A stretch of 28,081 nt of DNA from NCBI GenBank assembly GCA_035524335.1, contig DATKPE010000025.1:1-28081 (forward strand). The letters run 5' to 3'. The translations under genes were made by a program, and so were the position numbers. The notes beneath the pieces were generated by a model that saw only the letters and a program-made list of their open reading frames with translations, was not told where the DNA came from and ran no database searches. Shown one piece after another: positions 1 through 7,798 of the stretch; within the stretch, counting starts at the first letter, position 1, and the number at the start of each line of letters is the position of its first letter. The DNA comes from DATKPE01 sp035524335 (GTDB lineage: Bacteria; Bacteroidota; Ignavibacteria; UBA10030; SZUA-254).

Positions 1-174
1 AATGAAGGAAAAGCAATTCTGCTCATCTCTTCTGATCTTGCAGAACTGCTTAAACTCTCCGACCGGATCGCTGTGATATTTGAGGGGTCTATAACGGCCA
101 TCTTCGAAGCTTCCGCAACTACCGATAAGGAACTCGGCCTCTTTATGACCGGCGTCCGGAGACAGTCGGCATGA
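1..174 (+). CDS. ABC transporter ATP-binding protein, C-terminal end (partial; nucleoside/sugar type)
   Basis: Only the last 57 codons are inside the window. They are open from base 1 and stop with TGA at 172-174. The peptide contains ILLISSDLAELLKLSDRIAV, the post-Walker-B part of a second nucleotide-binding domain in double-domain sugar/nucleoside ABC ATPases (RbsA, BmpB/NupO type). It ends with ELGLFMTG, matching the usual EIGLLMAG tail of that family. The protein would power the two permeases encoded immediately downstream. Its stop overlaps the first permease start (ATGATG from 171), so the genes are translationally coupled. The substrate is inferred from the neighbouring nucleoside phosphorylase. 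Walker A and most of the protein lie upstream of the window. Confidence 0.85.
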   Translation, partial: NEGKAILLISSDLAELLKLSDRIAVIFEGSITAIFEASATTDKELGLFMTGVRRQSA

Positions 175-1241
175 TGAGTCCCGCCCGCCTTCTCGAACGC
201 CCCTCCGTTCGCAGTACCCTCAGCGCATTCCTTGCGCTCGCGGTATCGATCGGCATAAGCACCGTTCTGATTCTGCTGGTCGGGCGTGATCCGGGAGAAG
301 TCTACGACCTCTTTATCAAAGGAACACTCGGATCTCCGTACGGCGTCGGCCAGGTGCTCTTCAAGGCGACTCCGCTCATCTACACCGGACTCGCCGCCGC
401 AATTTGCTTTAAAGCGGGTCTGTTCAATATCGGCGCAGAGGGACAGTTGACGATCGGAGCGTTCTGCACGGCCGCGGCCGGTTTTTACTCCCACATGCTC
501 CCGCCTTTCCTTGCAATCCCCTTCTGCCTCCTTGCCGGAATCATCGGTGGCGGGATATGGGGCCTGCTCCCGGGTATGCTGAAGGCGTTCTTCGGAGTCC
601 ATGAAGTCATCAATACCATCATGATGAACTTCATCGCGGCGGGGCTGGTCAACTTTCTGGTCGGCGACATCTTCTCCGTTCCGGCTACGGTCCACACTCC
701 TGATATCTCCGGAAGCTCCTTTCTGCCGAGGTTCGGCGCCTTCTCCGGTTATTTTACCGCTTCCCCGGTAAACGTCAGCATCCTGCTGGCAATCGGGACC
801 TGTTTCCTGACGTATTTTTATATTTACCGGACAGTTCCCGGATATGAGACCAGAGCCGCGGGGTTAAATCCAAATGCCTCGCTCTTTGCGGGGATCCGTC
901 CGTCCCGGGTGATCATCCGGACATTTTTCATAAGCGGAGCTGTCGCGGGCCTGGTCGGTTCCAATTATGTCATGGGGTATAAACACTATTTTGAGCTTGG
1001 GTTCTCAGAAGGCGCCGGATTCATCGGAATCGCGGTCGCTCTCCTGGCTCGGAATAATCCGATTGTCATCATCCTCACTGCTCTTTTATTCGGCTTACTT
1101 GAATATGGAAGTCTTACGATCAACACTATGATACCGAAGGAATTAGCCAATATACTTCAGGCTATCGTTATCATATCGATAATCGTCCTGACAAAAATAT
1201 TTGATCGGCTTCAGCTCAGACTGGGGAAAGGCGGCGTATGA
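171..1241 (+). CDS. ABC transporter permease, purine nucleoside type (NupP/BmpC-like)
   Basis: This 356-residue hydrophobic protein is the first of two membrane subunits of an importer, probably for purine nucleosides. It carries the BPD_transp_2 signature GLFNIGAEGQLTIGAF around residues 83-98 and a run of hydrophobic segments through to the C terminus. Length and motif match the larger permease of the B. subtilis NupNOPQ and streptococcal BmpABCD guanosine/nucleoside transporters. ATG codons at 171 and 174 are equally possible starts, and both overlap the end of the ATPase gene. The stop overlaps the next permease by four bases (ATGA). Substrate assignment rests on family resemblance plus the purine nucleoside phosphorylase two genes downstream. 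A ribose-type substrate cannot be excluded from the sequence alone. No substrate-binding lipoprotein is encoded in the visible part, so it may lie upstream. Confidence 0.88.
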   Translation: MMSPARLLERPSVRSTLSAFLALAVSIGISTVLILLVGRDPGEVYDLFIKGTLGSPYGVGQVLFKATPLIYTGLAAAICFKAGLFNIGAEGQLTIGAFCTAAAGFYSHMLPPFLAIPFCLLAGIIGGGIWGLLPGMLKAFFGVHEVINTIMMNFIAAGLVNFLVGDIFSVPATVHTPDISGSSFLPRFGAFSGYFTASPVNVSILLAIGTCFLTYFYIYRTVPGYETRAAGLNPNASLFAGIRPSRVIIRTFFISGAVAGLVGSNYVMGYKHYFELGFSEGAGFIGIAVALLARNNPIVIILTALLFGLLEYGSLTINTMIPKELANILQAIVIISIIVLTKIFDRLQLRLGKGGV

Positions 1242-2131
1242 GTGAATCCCTCCTGAGCGCTGCGTTTCTCATACAGATTTTGAGGATATCGATCCCGTAT
1301 GCCCTCCCGGCGATGGGCGCGACGATCAGTGAAAGAGGCGGAGTGGTGAATATTGCGCTTGAAGGAACTTTACTTATTTCCGCATTTTTTACGACACTTG
1401 GGACCTTTTATACACAAAGTCCTTTATTCGGAATATTATGCGGAATCGTCGCCGGCGTCGTGGTCTCTCTGCTCCACTGTTTCATCACCGTATATATCAG
1501 GGCTGATCAGATCGTCAGCGGCATTGGCATCAATCTTCTTGCACTTGGATTGACCAAATTTCTCTGCCAGATCATTTTCAACAGCTCCAGCAATTCGGCC
1601 AGAATCGTCGGTATTGAATCATGGCATCTGGACGACCTTTCCCGGTTCATTTCGAATCCCTTTATCCCGGGGACCGTTCTTGTCCTCCTCTGCGTCCACT
1701 TCGTCGTTTATAAAACGAGGCTCGGGCTTCGCCTCAGGGCGGTTGGCGAAAATCCGGCTGCGGCCGATACACTCGGCATCAGTGTGGCAAAAATCCGGAG
1801 CATCGCCCTCCTCTTCTGCGGCGCGCTGACAGGCCTGGGTGGAGCATGGCTCGCTCTCGATCAGCACAGCTTTACCGACGGAATGTCCGCCGGCCGCGGT
1901 TTTATCGCCCTCGCGGCCATGATCATCGGACGATGGACTCCGGCGGGAGCCGTACTTGCGGCAATCCTGTTCGGGTTCTCCGAAAGCCTCTCCATACGCC
2001 TGCAGGGATCGTTCGGTGGGGTTCAGTTCTTTCAGATATTTCCCTATATTCTGACCATGATCGTCCTCTCGGGGTTCATCAAAAAAGCGGTCCCGCCGGC
2101 CGCGGATGGCATTGCCTATGAAAAAGAGTAG
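1238..2131 (+). CDS. ABC transporter permease, purine nucleoside type (NupQ/BmpD-like)
   Basis: This 297-residue polytopic membrane protein is the second, shorter permease of the importer. The family signature GGVVNIALEGTLLISAFF lies near residues 34-51; NIALEG is typical of the smaller nucleoside permease. A second conserved cytoplasmic-loop region, LRLRAVGENPAAADTLGI, is near residues 165-183. The ATG at 1238 overlaps the previous stop in an ATGA arrangement, indicating coupled translation. The end overlaps the purine nucleoside phosphorylase start by 26 bases. The two permeases would form the heterodimeric channel driven by the upstream ATPase. Confidence in the family is high; the nucleoside assignment is inferred partly from context. 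Confidence 0.88.
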   Translation: MSESLLSAAFLIQILRISIPYALPAMGATISERGGVVNIALEGTLLISAFFTTLGTFYTQSPLFGILCGIVAGVVVSLLHCFITVYIRADQIVSGIGINLLALGLTKFLCQIIFNSSSNSARIVGIESWHLDDLSRFISNPFIPGTVLVLLCVHFVVYKTRLGLRLRAVGENPAAADTLGISVAKIRSIALLFCGALTGLGGAWLALDQHSFTDGMSAGRGFIALAAMIIGRWTPAGAVLAAILFGFSESLSIRLQGSFGGVQFFQIFPYILTMIVLSGFIKKAVPPAADGIAYEKE

Positions 2132-2957
2132 AACGCTCCCCCCTCTGGAGGAGCGCCTCGCAGATTCCCTCCGGCGGATCCGCGAACGGACTTCCCTGAA
2201 ACCCGATGTTGCGGTGATTCTCGGTTCCGGTCTCGGATACTTTGCGGATTCCTTCAAAGAGTCCGTCGCCATACCGACCGCAGAAATACCCCATTACCCC
2301 CGCCCAACGATCGAAGGTCACGCCGGCAGGCTTGTCTTCGGATCGAGCGGAGGAAGAAGCATCCTGGCTCTCCAGGGACGCCTCCATTATTATGAATCCG
2401 GGGACTGGGAAACAGTCTCCTATCCGATCCATATCGCCGCACGGCTCGGCGTCCGGACCCTCATCGTGACCAATGCGGCCGGGGGAATCAACCCCCGGTT
2501 CCGGCCCGGAGATCTGATGCTCATCACCGACCAGATCAACCTCACGTTCGCGGCGATGCCGCTGGTCGGCCCGAACCCTGTCGTCCGCCCCGGCTCTCTC
2601 TACGACCCGCTCCTCGCCGGGAAGGTACGGAAGATCGCCCGCTCCCTGCGCATCCGCATACAGGAGGGGACCTACTGCGGGCTTCTCGGCCCGAGCTATG
2701 AAACGGCGGCGGAGATCAGATGGCTCAAAATGACAGGCGCCGACGCGGTCGGGATGTCGACCGTCAATGAAGTCCGGCTCGCCTCCTCCTACGGCATGCG
2801 GGTTGCCGGAATGTCCTGCATCACAAACCTGTCGACCGGCATTGCCACCGGCAAGCTCTCCCACGCCGAAGTGACCGAGGTGGCGGACAAAGTCCGGCAC
2901 AAGTTCAGCCGTCTTCTCTCCGTCATTCTTAACCAGCTTCCTACCGCTCATGACTGA
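2106..2957 (+). CDS. Purine nucleoside phosphorylase (trimeric PNP-I class)
   Basis: The 283-residue enzyme catalyses phosphorolysis of purine (deoxy)ribonucleosides to free base and (deoxy)ribose-1-phosphate in the cytoplasm. Visible family motifs are the phosphate loop GSGLG (residues 40-44), His72, GRLHYYESGD (91-100), NAAGG (123-127), GPSYET with Glu199 (195-200), the GMST segment with Met217 (216-219), and Asn241 in the base-binding CITNLSTGI stretch. Length and motif order match the trimeric PunA/human PNP class rather than hexameric DeoD. The gene overlaps the permease by 26 bases if the ATG at 2106 is used. An ATG at 2118, preceded by GGATGG, would give MKKSR as the N terminus and is equally plausible. 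Co-transcription with an importer makes a coherent uptake-and-cleavage route for purine salvage. Confidence 0.93.
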   Translation: MALPMKKSRTLPPLEERLADSLRRIRERTSLKPDVAVILGSGLGYFADSFKESVAIPTAEIPHYPRPTIEGHAGRLVFGSSGGRSILALQGRLHYYESGDWETVSYPIHIAARLGVRTLIVTNAAGGINPRFRPGDLMLITDQINLTFAAMPLVGPNPVVRPGSLYDPLLAGKVRKIARSLRIRIQEGTYCGLLGPSYETAAEIRWLKMTGADAVGMSTVNEVRLASSYGMRVAGMSCITNLSTGIATGKLSHAEVTEVADKVRHKFSRLLSVILNQLPTAHD

Positions 2958-3441
2958 ACCTACCATGATGCCAAACCGGACACAGCGCATTCTCCTGGTT
3001 GTCTGCGGAATTCTGATCGTCGCCGCCGCCCTGGTGATCGTTCTGCGGAACAGCGGCGGTCCGGTGATGGATGCGGTCTCTCTCAGCCAGCGGCAGGATC
3101 AGTCGGACACTATCCCCGAAACGGCTGTCCCGGTTCTCCTCCTCTCCGGTCCGTCCGGCCGGTCGGCGTTCACGATTCTGCTGAAACACACCGAACTCCC
3201 GAACACCCAGTATGCCGTATCACTGCTGATTCCGCCCGCGGGTCACGAGAGCATCCCCGGCCTCCATCCTTCCTCGAAGAGCAGGGGAACGGCTCCGGAT
3301 ACTCTCAGGGTGTCGATCCCCGATTCCCTTTTTACCACCACGAACGGCAGGTATCTTCTGATCATCAACGAATTCCTTCTCGACGACGCCCGCGGCCGCC
3401 AGCCCCAGATCATGTTCTACCCCTTCCGGGTCTCCCGGTAA
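2950..3441 (+). CDS. Hypothetical membrane-anchored protein
   Basis: I do not recognise this 163-residue protein. It begins with a short charged N terminus followed by one strongly hydrophobic segment (about residues 15-32, ILLVVCGILIVAAALVIVL). The rest is soluble, proline- and serine-rich and probably extracytoplasmic. This looks like an uncleaved signal anchor; no clear lipobox is seen, since the single cysteine sits inside the hydrophobic stretch. The C-terminal part has alternating hydrophobic residues (RYLLIINEFLL, IMFYPFRV) that suggest a small beta-rich domain. The start ATG at 2950 overlaps the phosphorylase stop by eight bases; ATG codons at 2965 and 2968 are alternatives. It is the last gene of the nucleoside-uptake operon. 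Its function is unknown. Confidence 0.7.
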   Translation: MTEPTMMPNRTQRILLVVCGILIVAAALVIVLRNSGGPVMDAVSLSQRQDQSDTIPETAVPVLLLSGPSGRSAFTILLKHTELPNTQYAVSLLIPPAGHESIPGLHPSSKSRGTAPDTLRVSIPDSLFTTTNGRYLLIINEFLLDDARGRQPQIMFYPFRVSR

Positions 3442-3444
3442 CAC

Positions 3445-3469
3445 AAAAAAAAACCCTCTTGCGAGGGTT
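3445..3469 (-). terminator. Rho-independent terminator of the cytochrome bc operon
   Basis: A 7-bp stem, AACCCTC/GAGGGTT with a TTGC loop (3452-3469), is followed on the minus strand by nine consecutive T residues (A-run 3445-3453 on the plus strand). It sits 23 bases after the octahaem cytochrome stop. It lacks a T-run in the plus direction, so it should act mainly on the minus-strand operon and only poorly, if at all, on the converging nucleoside operon. Confidence 0.85.
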
Positions 3470-3491
3470 GTACAAAAAAGTACTGCAGTCG

Positions 3492-6074
3492 TTATTTCGA
3501 CCGGCTGATGCCGAAGACATGATCCCGCAGTGCTCTGATCTGGGTCTGCGCATCGCCTTTCAGAATTTCCGGATCGGGCGACTGCATATCGGGATAAAAG
3601 TTCGGCATTCTTGTCCCCGGCTGAATCGAATCGGGCCGTGCGATCCACGCGAGGACCCAGTCCGGTTTCAGCCTGCCCGACGCCATGGCAAGATTCGGCG
3701 CAAGATCTGCGGGAGTTTTGCCTTCCGGTATCCTGCCGGTGTAATGGCAGTTGAGGCACTGGAGGCTTTCGAAGAGTTTTGTCCCGGCGGCGGCAATGGA
3801 CGGATCCGTGCGGAACGCTCCATAGTCACGGATCTCAAAGTCGATTTTGTGGAGGGCGAGAAAATAGCGGGTGATGGTCCCGATTTCGTCGTCCGTGAGA
3901 CTGAACGTAGGCATCCGCAGTTTCAGCCACGGGCGGATCGGCGTCGGTCCGTCGAGGAAGCCGTGGAGCCACGGTTCCTGGACCTTGGAGCCTTCGGGGA
4001 AGAGGTACGGCGGAGCCATCGCCTCATCGTCGAGGGTCGCCTTGACGGCGCCGCCGATCTCCTCGATGGTATGGCAGTTGATGCAGTTGTAGTAGTGTGT
4101 CAGGTGGCGCCCGCTTTCGACGGCCTGGAGCGTTTTATCGAACGGCTGACGGTACTGCTCGTCGGGAATTTCCTTGGTCATCCCCCGCAGGAGGATCCGG
4201 AGAGTCACAATTTCACTGTCCGCGAGACCGAAGACCGGCATTTTGGAAATGATGCGGTCGGTGGCATACTGCCGGGCATCCTTCAGCTTGCCGAAAAACC
4301 AGTCGTCCCAGGTATGGGGGACCTTCGTATCGCCGAAGTCGAGTTCGTCGACCCGCTTCCGGCCGAAATTCGAAAGGGAAACGCTCACCTTTCCCTCGCG
4401 TTCCATGCCCCGGATCTGATGACATCCGGCACAGCCGTACTCCCGGATAAGCTTATCCCCTTTGCTCGCGAGGGCCGAATCGTCGAGATGAATGTCGACC
4501 TGATCGAACTTCCGGTTATCGGTCATCGTCCGGAGGTACGCGACGATATCCTTTGCTTCCTGGTCGGTCAGGCGGAGGTTGGGCATCCGCGTTGTCGGCC
4601 GGTACTGACGGGGGTTGCGGATCCAGGCGTAGATCCAGTCGGGATCGAGCTTGCTCCCCGCGCGGGTAAGTTCGGGGGCAATGTCAAAGCTGAATCCCCG
4701 CGCCTGGCGCATGCGGACGTCGTCGCCGATCACGTGACATCCTTTGCATCCGATCGATCCGACGAGATCCTTGCCGCGTTCGGGATTTCCGCCGCCCGAG
4801 ACGCCTTTCGGATATTCGAAAGGTGCCGCCTTGCTGACATTCCAGAGATAGGCGGCGATGGCTTCGGCCTGCTGGTTGGAAAAGCGGAAATTCGGCATCC
4901 GGGTATGGGGATTGTAATCCTTGGGATTTCGGATCCACCGGAAGAGCCAGTCGGGCGTCGTCTTTGCGGAGAGCTGGTTGATATCCGGCCCGATCTTTGC
5001 GAGGTCGGTGAAGCCCTTGATTTCGTGGCATCCGAAACAGCCCGATTCCTCGAGGATCTGCTTGGCTTTGTTGAAGGAGCCGCCATATTTCAGGTAGGAC
5101 TGATTTTCATGACAGCCCTCGCACGACGTGTACACTTCGCTGCCCTTGAGAATCGGCCATTCCCAGTACGGATCGTCATCGCCGTGAGCGCGTCCGGCGG
5201 TAAGCGCCGTGCCCTGCCCGCGATGGCAGGGAGTACAGCCGAATGTTTCGGGGTTGTGAATCTTCAGGAGTTCGGGATCCGGGTGCAGCGTAAACGGCTG
5301 GGCGGCGCTGTCCATCGTCGCATCCTTCCAGCCGAGGTGGCAGGTCTGACAGCGGTCGATCCGGGCCTTCGGCGTGCCGAAATTCGTCCGGTCAAAATTA
5401 TTCATCATAACCTGCCGGATCCTGATATCGGCGGTCCGGGCATGTTCCAGCTTCGTGGTGGCAAGGTCGATGGCGGCATAGAGGTCCTTGATTTTACCCC
5501 GGACCTCCTTGACGGCGTTCTTGTATCCGTCGACGATCTTCTGGAGGGAATCGTGCCGGGCGGTCGCCGCATCGATGCGGACGTTGGTGGCCGCCATCTT
5601 CTTCTCGTATTCGTCGAGACGATCCTTGTATCCCTTATCCTCCGCACCCTCGTGAATCGACTTCTTCCAGAAGTAGTAAGCCTCATCCCCCCTGCTCTTG
5701 GCAAAGGTGAAGTCGCGGTTCAGATTGATGAGCGCTTCCTCGATCCCGTTGATTTCGCTCTGCATCCGGCGGACATCGGGGGAATTGAGCTTTGCTTCGG
5801 CCTCGTCCTGCTGGGAGCGCAGTGTCCGGTAGGCAGCCGAGTCGAATGATGCACGCGCGTCGCTGAGTTTCTCCGCCCACTTCTGCTGGCTGAGGTTCAG
5901 GAAACTCTCCTGGTACTCCTTCCAGGGACGGCGGGTCGAGACCTCGTCGACGACAGCCCAGATGGTGCCGATGAAAAGGAGGGCCGAGAGCCCGAGGTAG
6001 AGCTTTCCGTAATCTCGTGTTTCAACCGGCTCTTCGGCGCGGCGGATAAAAAAGGAAAACAGGCGTTTCATCAT
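3492..6074 (-). CDS. Membrane-anchored octahaem cytochrome c of the bc-type quinol oxidase complex
   Basis: The 860-residue protein should carry electrons away from the Rieske/cytochrome b core. One N-terminal membrane segment (about residues 28-42) is followed by a long charged, probably coiled-coil region (about 50-215). Eight CxxCH haem-binding motifs follow, with the first Cys at residues 242, 280, 318, 346, 443, 548, 664 and 773. The last five sit in class-I-like c domains of about 100 residues, each followed by an R/K-M-P segment (TRMPNF, TRMPNL, KMPVF, RMPTF, TRMPNF) that can supply the axial Met. The first three lack such a Met and are probably bis-His or otherwise ligated. It is the last gene of the operon, 18 bases after the subunit IV-like gene, and ends at a terminator. 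ATG codons at 6074 and 6071 are adjacent. No name is given because I do not recognise a characterised orthologue. Confidence 0.9.
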   Translation of the reverse strand: MMKRLFSFFIRRAEEPVETRDYGKLYLGLSALLFIGTIWAVVDEVSTRRPWKEYQESFLNLSQQKWAEKLSDARASFDSAAYRTLRSQQDEAEAKLNSPDVRRMQSEINGIEEALINLNRDFTFAKSRGDEAYYFWKKSIHEGAEDKGYKDRLDEYEKKMAATNVRIDAATARHDSLQKIVDGYKNAVKEVRGKIKDLYAAIDLATTKLEHARTADIRIRQVMMNNFDRTNFGTPKARIDRCQTCHLGWKDATMDSAAQPFTLHPDPELLKIHNPETFGCTPCHRGQGTALTAGRAHGDDDPYWEWPILKGSEVYTSCEGCHENQSYLKYGGSFNKAKQILEESGCFGCHEIKGFTDLAKIGPDINQLSAKTTPDWLFRWIRNPKDYNPHTRMPNFRFSNQQAEAIAAYLWNVSKAAPFEYPKGVSGGGNPERGKDLVGSIGCKGCHVIGDDVRMRQARGFSFDIAPELTRAGSKLDPDWIYAWIRNPRQYRPTTRMPNLRLTDQEAKDIVAYLRTMTDNRKFDQVDIHLDDSALASKGDKLIREYGCAGCHQIRGMEREGKVSVSLSNFGRKRVDELDFGDTKVPHTWDDWFFGKLKDARQYATDRIISKMPVFGLADSEIVTLRILLRGMTKEIPDEQYRQPFDKTLQAVESGRHLTHYYNCINCHTIEEIGGAVKATLDDEAMAPPYLFPEGSKVQEPWLHGFLDGPTPIRPWLKLRMPTFSLTDDEIGTITRYFLALHKIDFEIRDYGAFRTDPSIAAAGTKLFESLQCLNCHYTGRIPEGKTPADLAPNLAMASGRLKPDWVLAWIARPDSIQPGTRMPNFYPDMQSPDPEILKGDAQTQIRALRDHVFGISRSK

Positions 6075-6092
6075 GACGGATGGGAAAGACGG

Positions 6093-6977
6093 TTAAATAT
6101 TGAACCAGGGAGTGACCCAGATATATTTTATGTTGAATCCGATCCGGAGGATCATCTTGATCGGCAGTGCCATCATGGTCAGGAACAGGAACGCGGTCAC
6201 CGAATAGCGGAGCGGACCGAGTTTCCGGATGAGATCCGAGTTCTTCTTCCGGATCCAGTAGATGATCCCAATGGAATAATAGCCCAGGATGATCGCCCCT
6301 CCGATGATGAAGGCCAGCGGATTCAGGCTGTTATCGGCTCTCCGGGTGTTGATCCCGAAGAACTCGGTAAAATCGACGTTCGTGAGCGCTACGACGCGGT
6401 GAGTATCCCAGTGCTGCCACGGGAAGAAGAAATACCATCCCGGACCCCGCCAGAACGTACCGAGCACGATGAGCGATACCCAGAGGACAATGAAACCGAA
6501 ACTGTACATGAGGATCGAAAACTTCCGCTCCTTGAAGGTATAGTAGCCGTTCCCCTTTGGATTGATGTCGATATACGGAATCGCCATCAGGCCGAGAATG
6601 ATGAACGTCGGAAGAACGACGCCCGCGATCCACGGATCGAAATAGACGAGCATTTCCTGGAGACCGAGAAAATACCACGGCGCTTTGGACGGATTGGGGG
6701 TCAGGGTCGGATTGGCCGGTTCCTCGAGCGGCGCATCGATGAGGAACGACCAGAAGAGGAGAATCACCATGACGAACAGGGCGCCCAGAAATTCGACCCG
6801 GACAAGGTTCGGCCAGACCTGGACCTTGTCGGACATGCGGGCCTCGTCGGTGGTTCCCTGGCGGTCGTTTTTCAGCGCCCGGTGGAACGACCACCAGGTA
6901 TAGCCGATGACGAGCAGGAGAAGCGCCACGATCGGAATGTTGTCGGGTTTTGATATCAGGAGCCAGATATTATGCAT
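6093..6977 (-). CDS. Cytochrome bc complex subunit IV-like protein (C-terminal half of cytochrome b)
   Basis: This 294-residue membrane protein corresponds to subunit IV of b6f complexes, the C-terminal half of cytochrome b that helps form the quinol oxidation site. The recognisable segment is TPNPSKAPWYFLGLQEML (about residues 93-110), equivalent to the region of the PEWY motif. Here the sequence reads APWY, so the usual Glu is absent. The protein is longer than a plant or cyanobacterial subunit IV (about 160 residues). It has an extra N-terminal hydrophobic segment (about 15-32) and additional C-terminal ones, giving roughly six. It lies 15 bases downstream of the cytochrome b6-like gene and 18 bases upstream of the octahaem cytochrome gene. 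Function in menaquinol oxidation is inferred from family and context. Confidence 0.88.
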   Translation of the reverse strand: MHNIWLLISKPDNIPIVALLLLVIGYTWWSFHRALKNDRQGTTDEARMSDKVQVWPNLVRVEFLGALFVMVILLFWSFLIDAPLEEPANPTLTPNPSKAPWYFLGLQEMLVYFDPWIAGVVLPTFIILGLMAIPYIDINPKGNGYYTFKERKFSILMYSFGFIVLWVSLIVLGTFWRGPGWYFFFPWQHWDTHRVVALTNVDFTEFFGINTRRADNSLNPLAFIIGGAIILGYYSIGIIYWIRKKNSDLIRKLGPLRYSVTAFLFLTMMALPIKMILRIGFNIKYIWVTPWFNI

Positions 6978-6992
6978 GGGAGAGACCCGGGA

Positions 6993-7769
6993 TTATTCTT
7001 TGATATCGGTCGCCGGTCCGGAAATGCCCCCGTCCTTCCGGATCCGCCAGAAATGGACGATCATGAAGACGGATGCGATCACCGGAAGAAAGATGCAGTG
7101 GCCGACATAAAATCTGAGAAGGGTCGGCGGCCCCACCTGCGTGCCGCCGAGCAGGACGAATCTGACGTCATTATCAATCCGCATCCCGAGCTGGGGACCG
7201 AATGGTCCCTCATGCCCCAGCAGAGGCGTCGCCCGCGCCATGTTGGTGCCGACCGTGACCGCCCAGATCGCGAGCTGATCCCACGGGAGGAGGTATCCGG
7301 TGAAACTGAGAAGCAGTGTCAGCACGAGCAGGATGACGCCGACTACCCAGTTGAACTGCCGCGGAGGTTTGTACGAACCGGTCAGGAACACGCGGAACAT
7401 GTGGAGCATGACGGTGATCACCATGGCATGCGCGGCCCACCGGTGCATGTTCCGGATCAGCGGACCGAAAGCGACGTCGTTCATCAGGTACTTCATATCC
7501 TCGTACGCGTACTCGGCGGCGGGACGGTAGTAGAACATCAGAATGACGCCGGTGATGGTCAGGATGATGAACAGGAGGAAGGTGATCCCCCCCATCCCCC
7601 AGGTGAATCCCAGGTTTGTTGCATGCCGGGAAATCCGGACGGGATGGAGATGGAGGAAAACGTTGTCGACGATCTGCAGTGCGCGGTTGCGGTTGGTATC
7701 CTGGTAATTGTGGCGGAAGACCGATTTCCACAATTCCGTCTGTTGCAGTTTTTCGCGAATCTTCAGCAT
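6993..7769 (-). CDS. Cytochrome b6-like subunit of a bc-type quinol oxidase complex
   Basis: The 258-residue protein is the four-helix b-haem subunit of a split cytochrome bc complex. Four conserved haem ligands are visible: His109 and His123 (14 residues apart) and His224 and His239 (15 apart), the spacing of cytochrome b6. Other b6 landmarks are FYYRP (79-83), HRWAAH (109-114), the LTGSYKPPRQFNW loop (129-141), GYLLPWDQLA (158-167) and RKDGGISGP at the C terminus. The cysteine that binds haem c_n in b6f and Firmicutes QcrB (YCLGG or YCFGG) is replaced by Gly58 in TWGMGG, so haem c_n is not expected. The gene follows the Rieske gene by 29 bases and precedes the subunit IV-like gene by 15 bases. 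With these it would oxidise menaquinol and pump charge across the membrane. Confidence 0.93.
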   Translation of the reverse strand: MLKIREKLQQTELWKSVFRHNYQDTNRNRALQIVDNVFLHLHPVRISRHATNLGFTWGMGGITFLLFIILTITGVILMFYYRPAAEYAYEDMKYLMNDVAFGPLIRNMHRWAAHAMVITVMLHMFRVFLTGSYKPPRQFNWVVGVILLVLTLLLSFTGYLLPWDQLAIWAVTVGTNMARATPLLGHEGPFGPQLGMRIDNDVRFVLLGGTQVGPPTLLRFYVGHCIFLPVIASVFMIVHFWRIRKDGGISGPATDIKE

Positions 7770-7798
7770 GGATGGTCCTTCTGGCGGGTCGGCCGGAA

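Noticed and set aside
3459..5849. A 796-codon open frame on the plus strand opposite the octahaem cytochrome gene
   Set aside because: The minus-strand frame has eight CxxCH motifs and a proper terminator. The plus-strand product has no recognisable domain.
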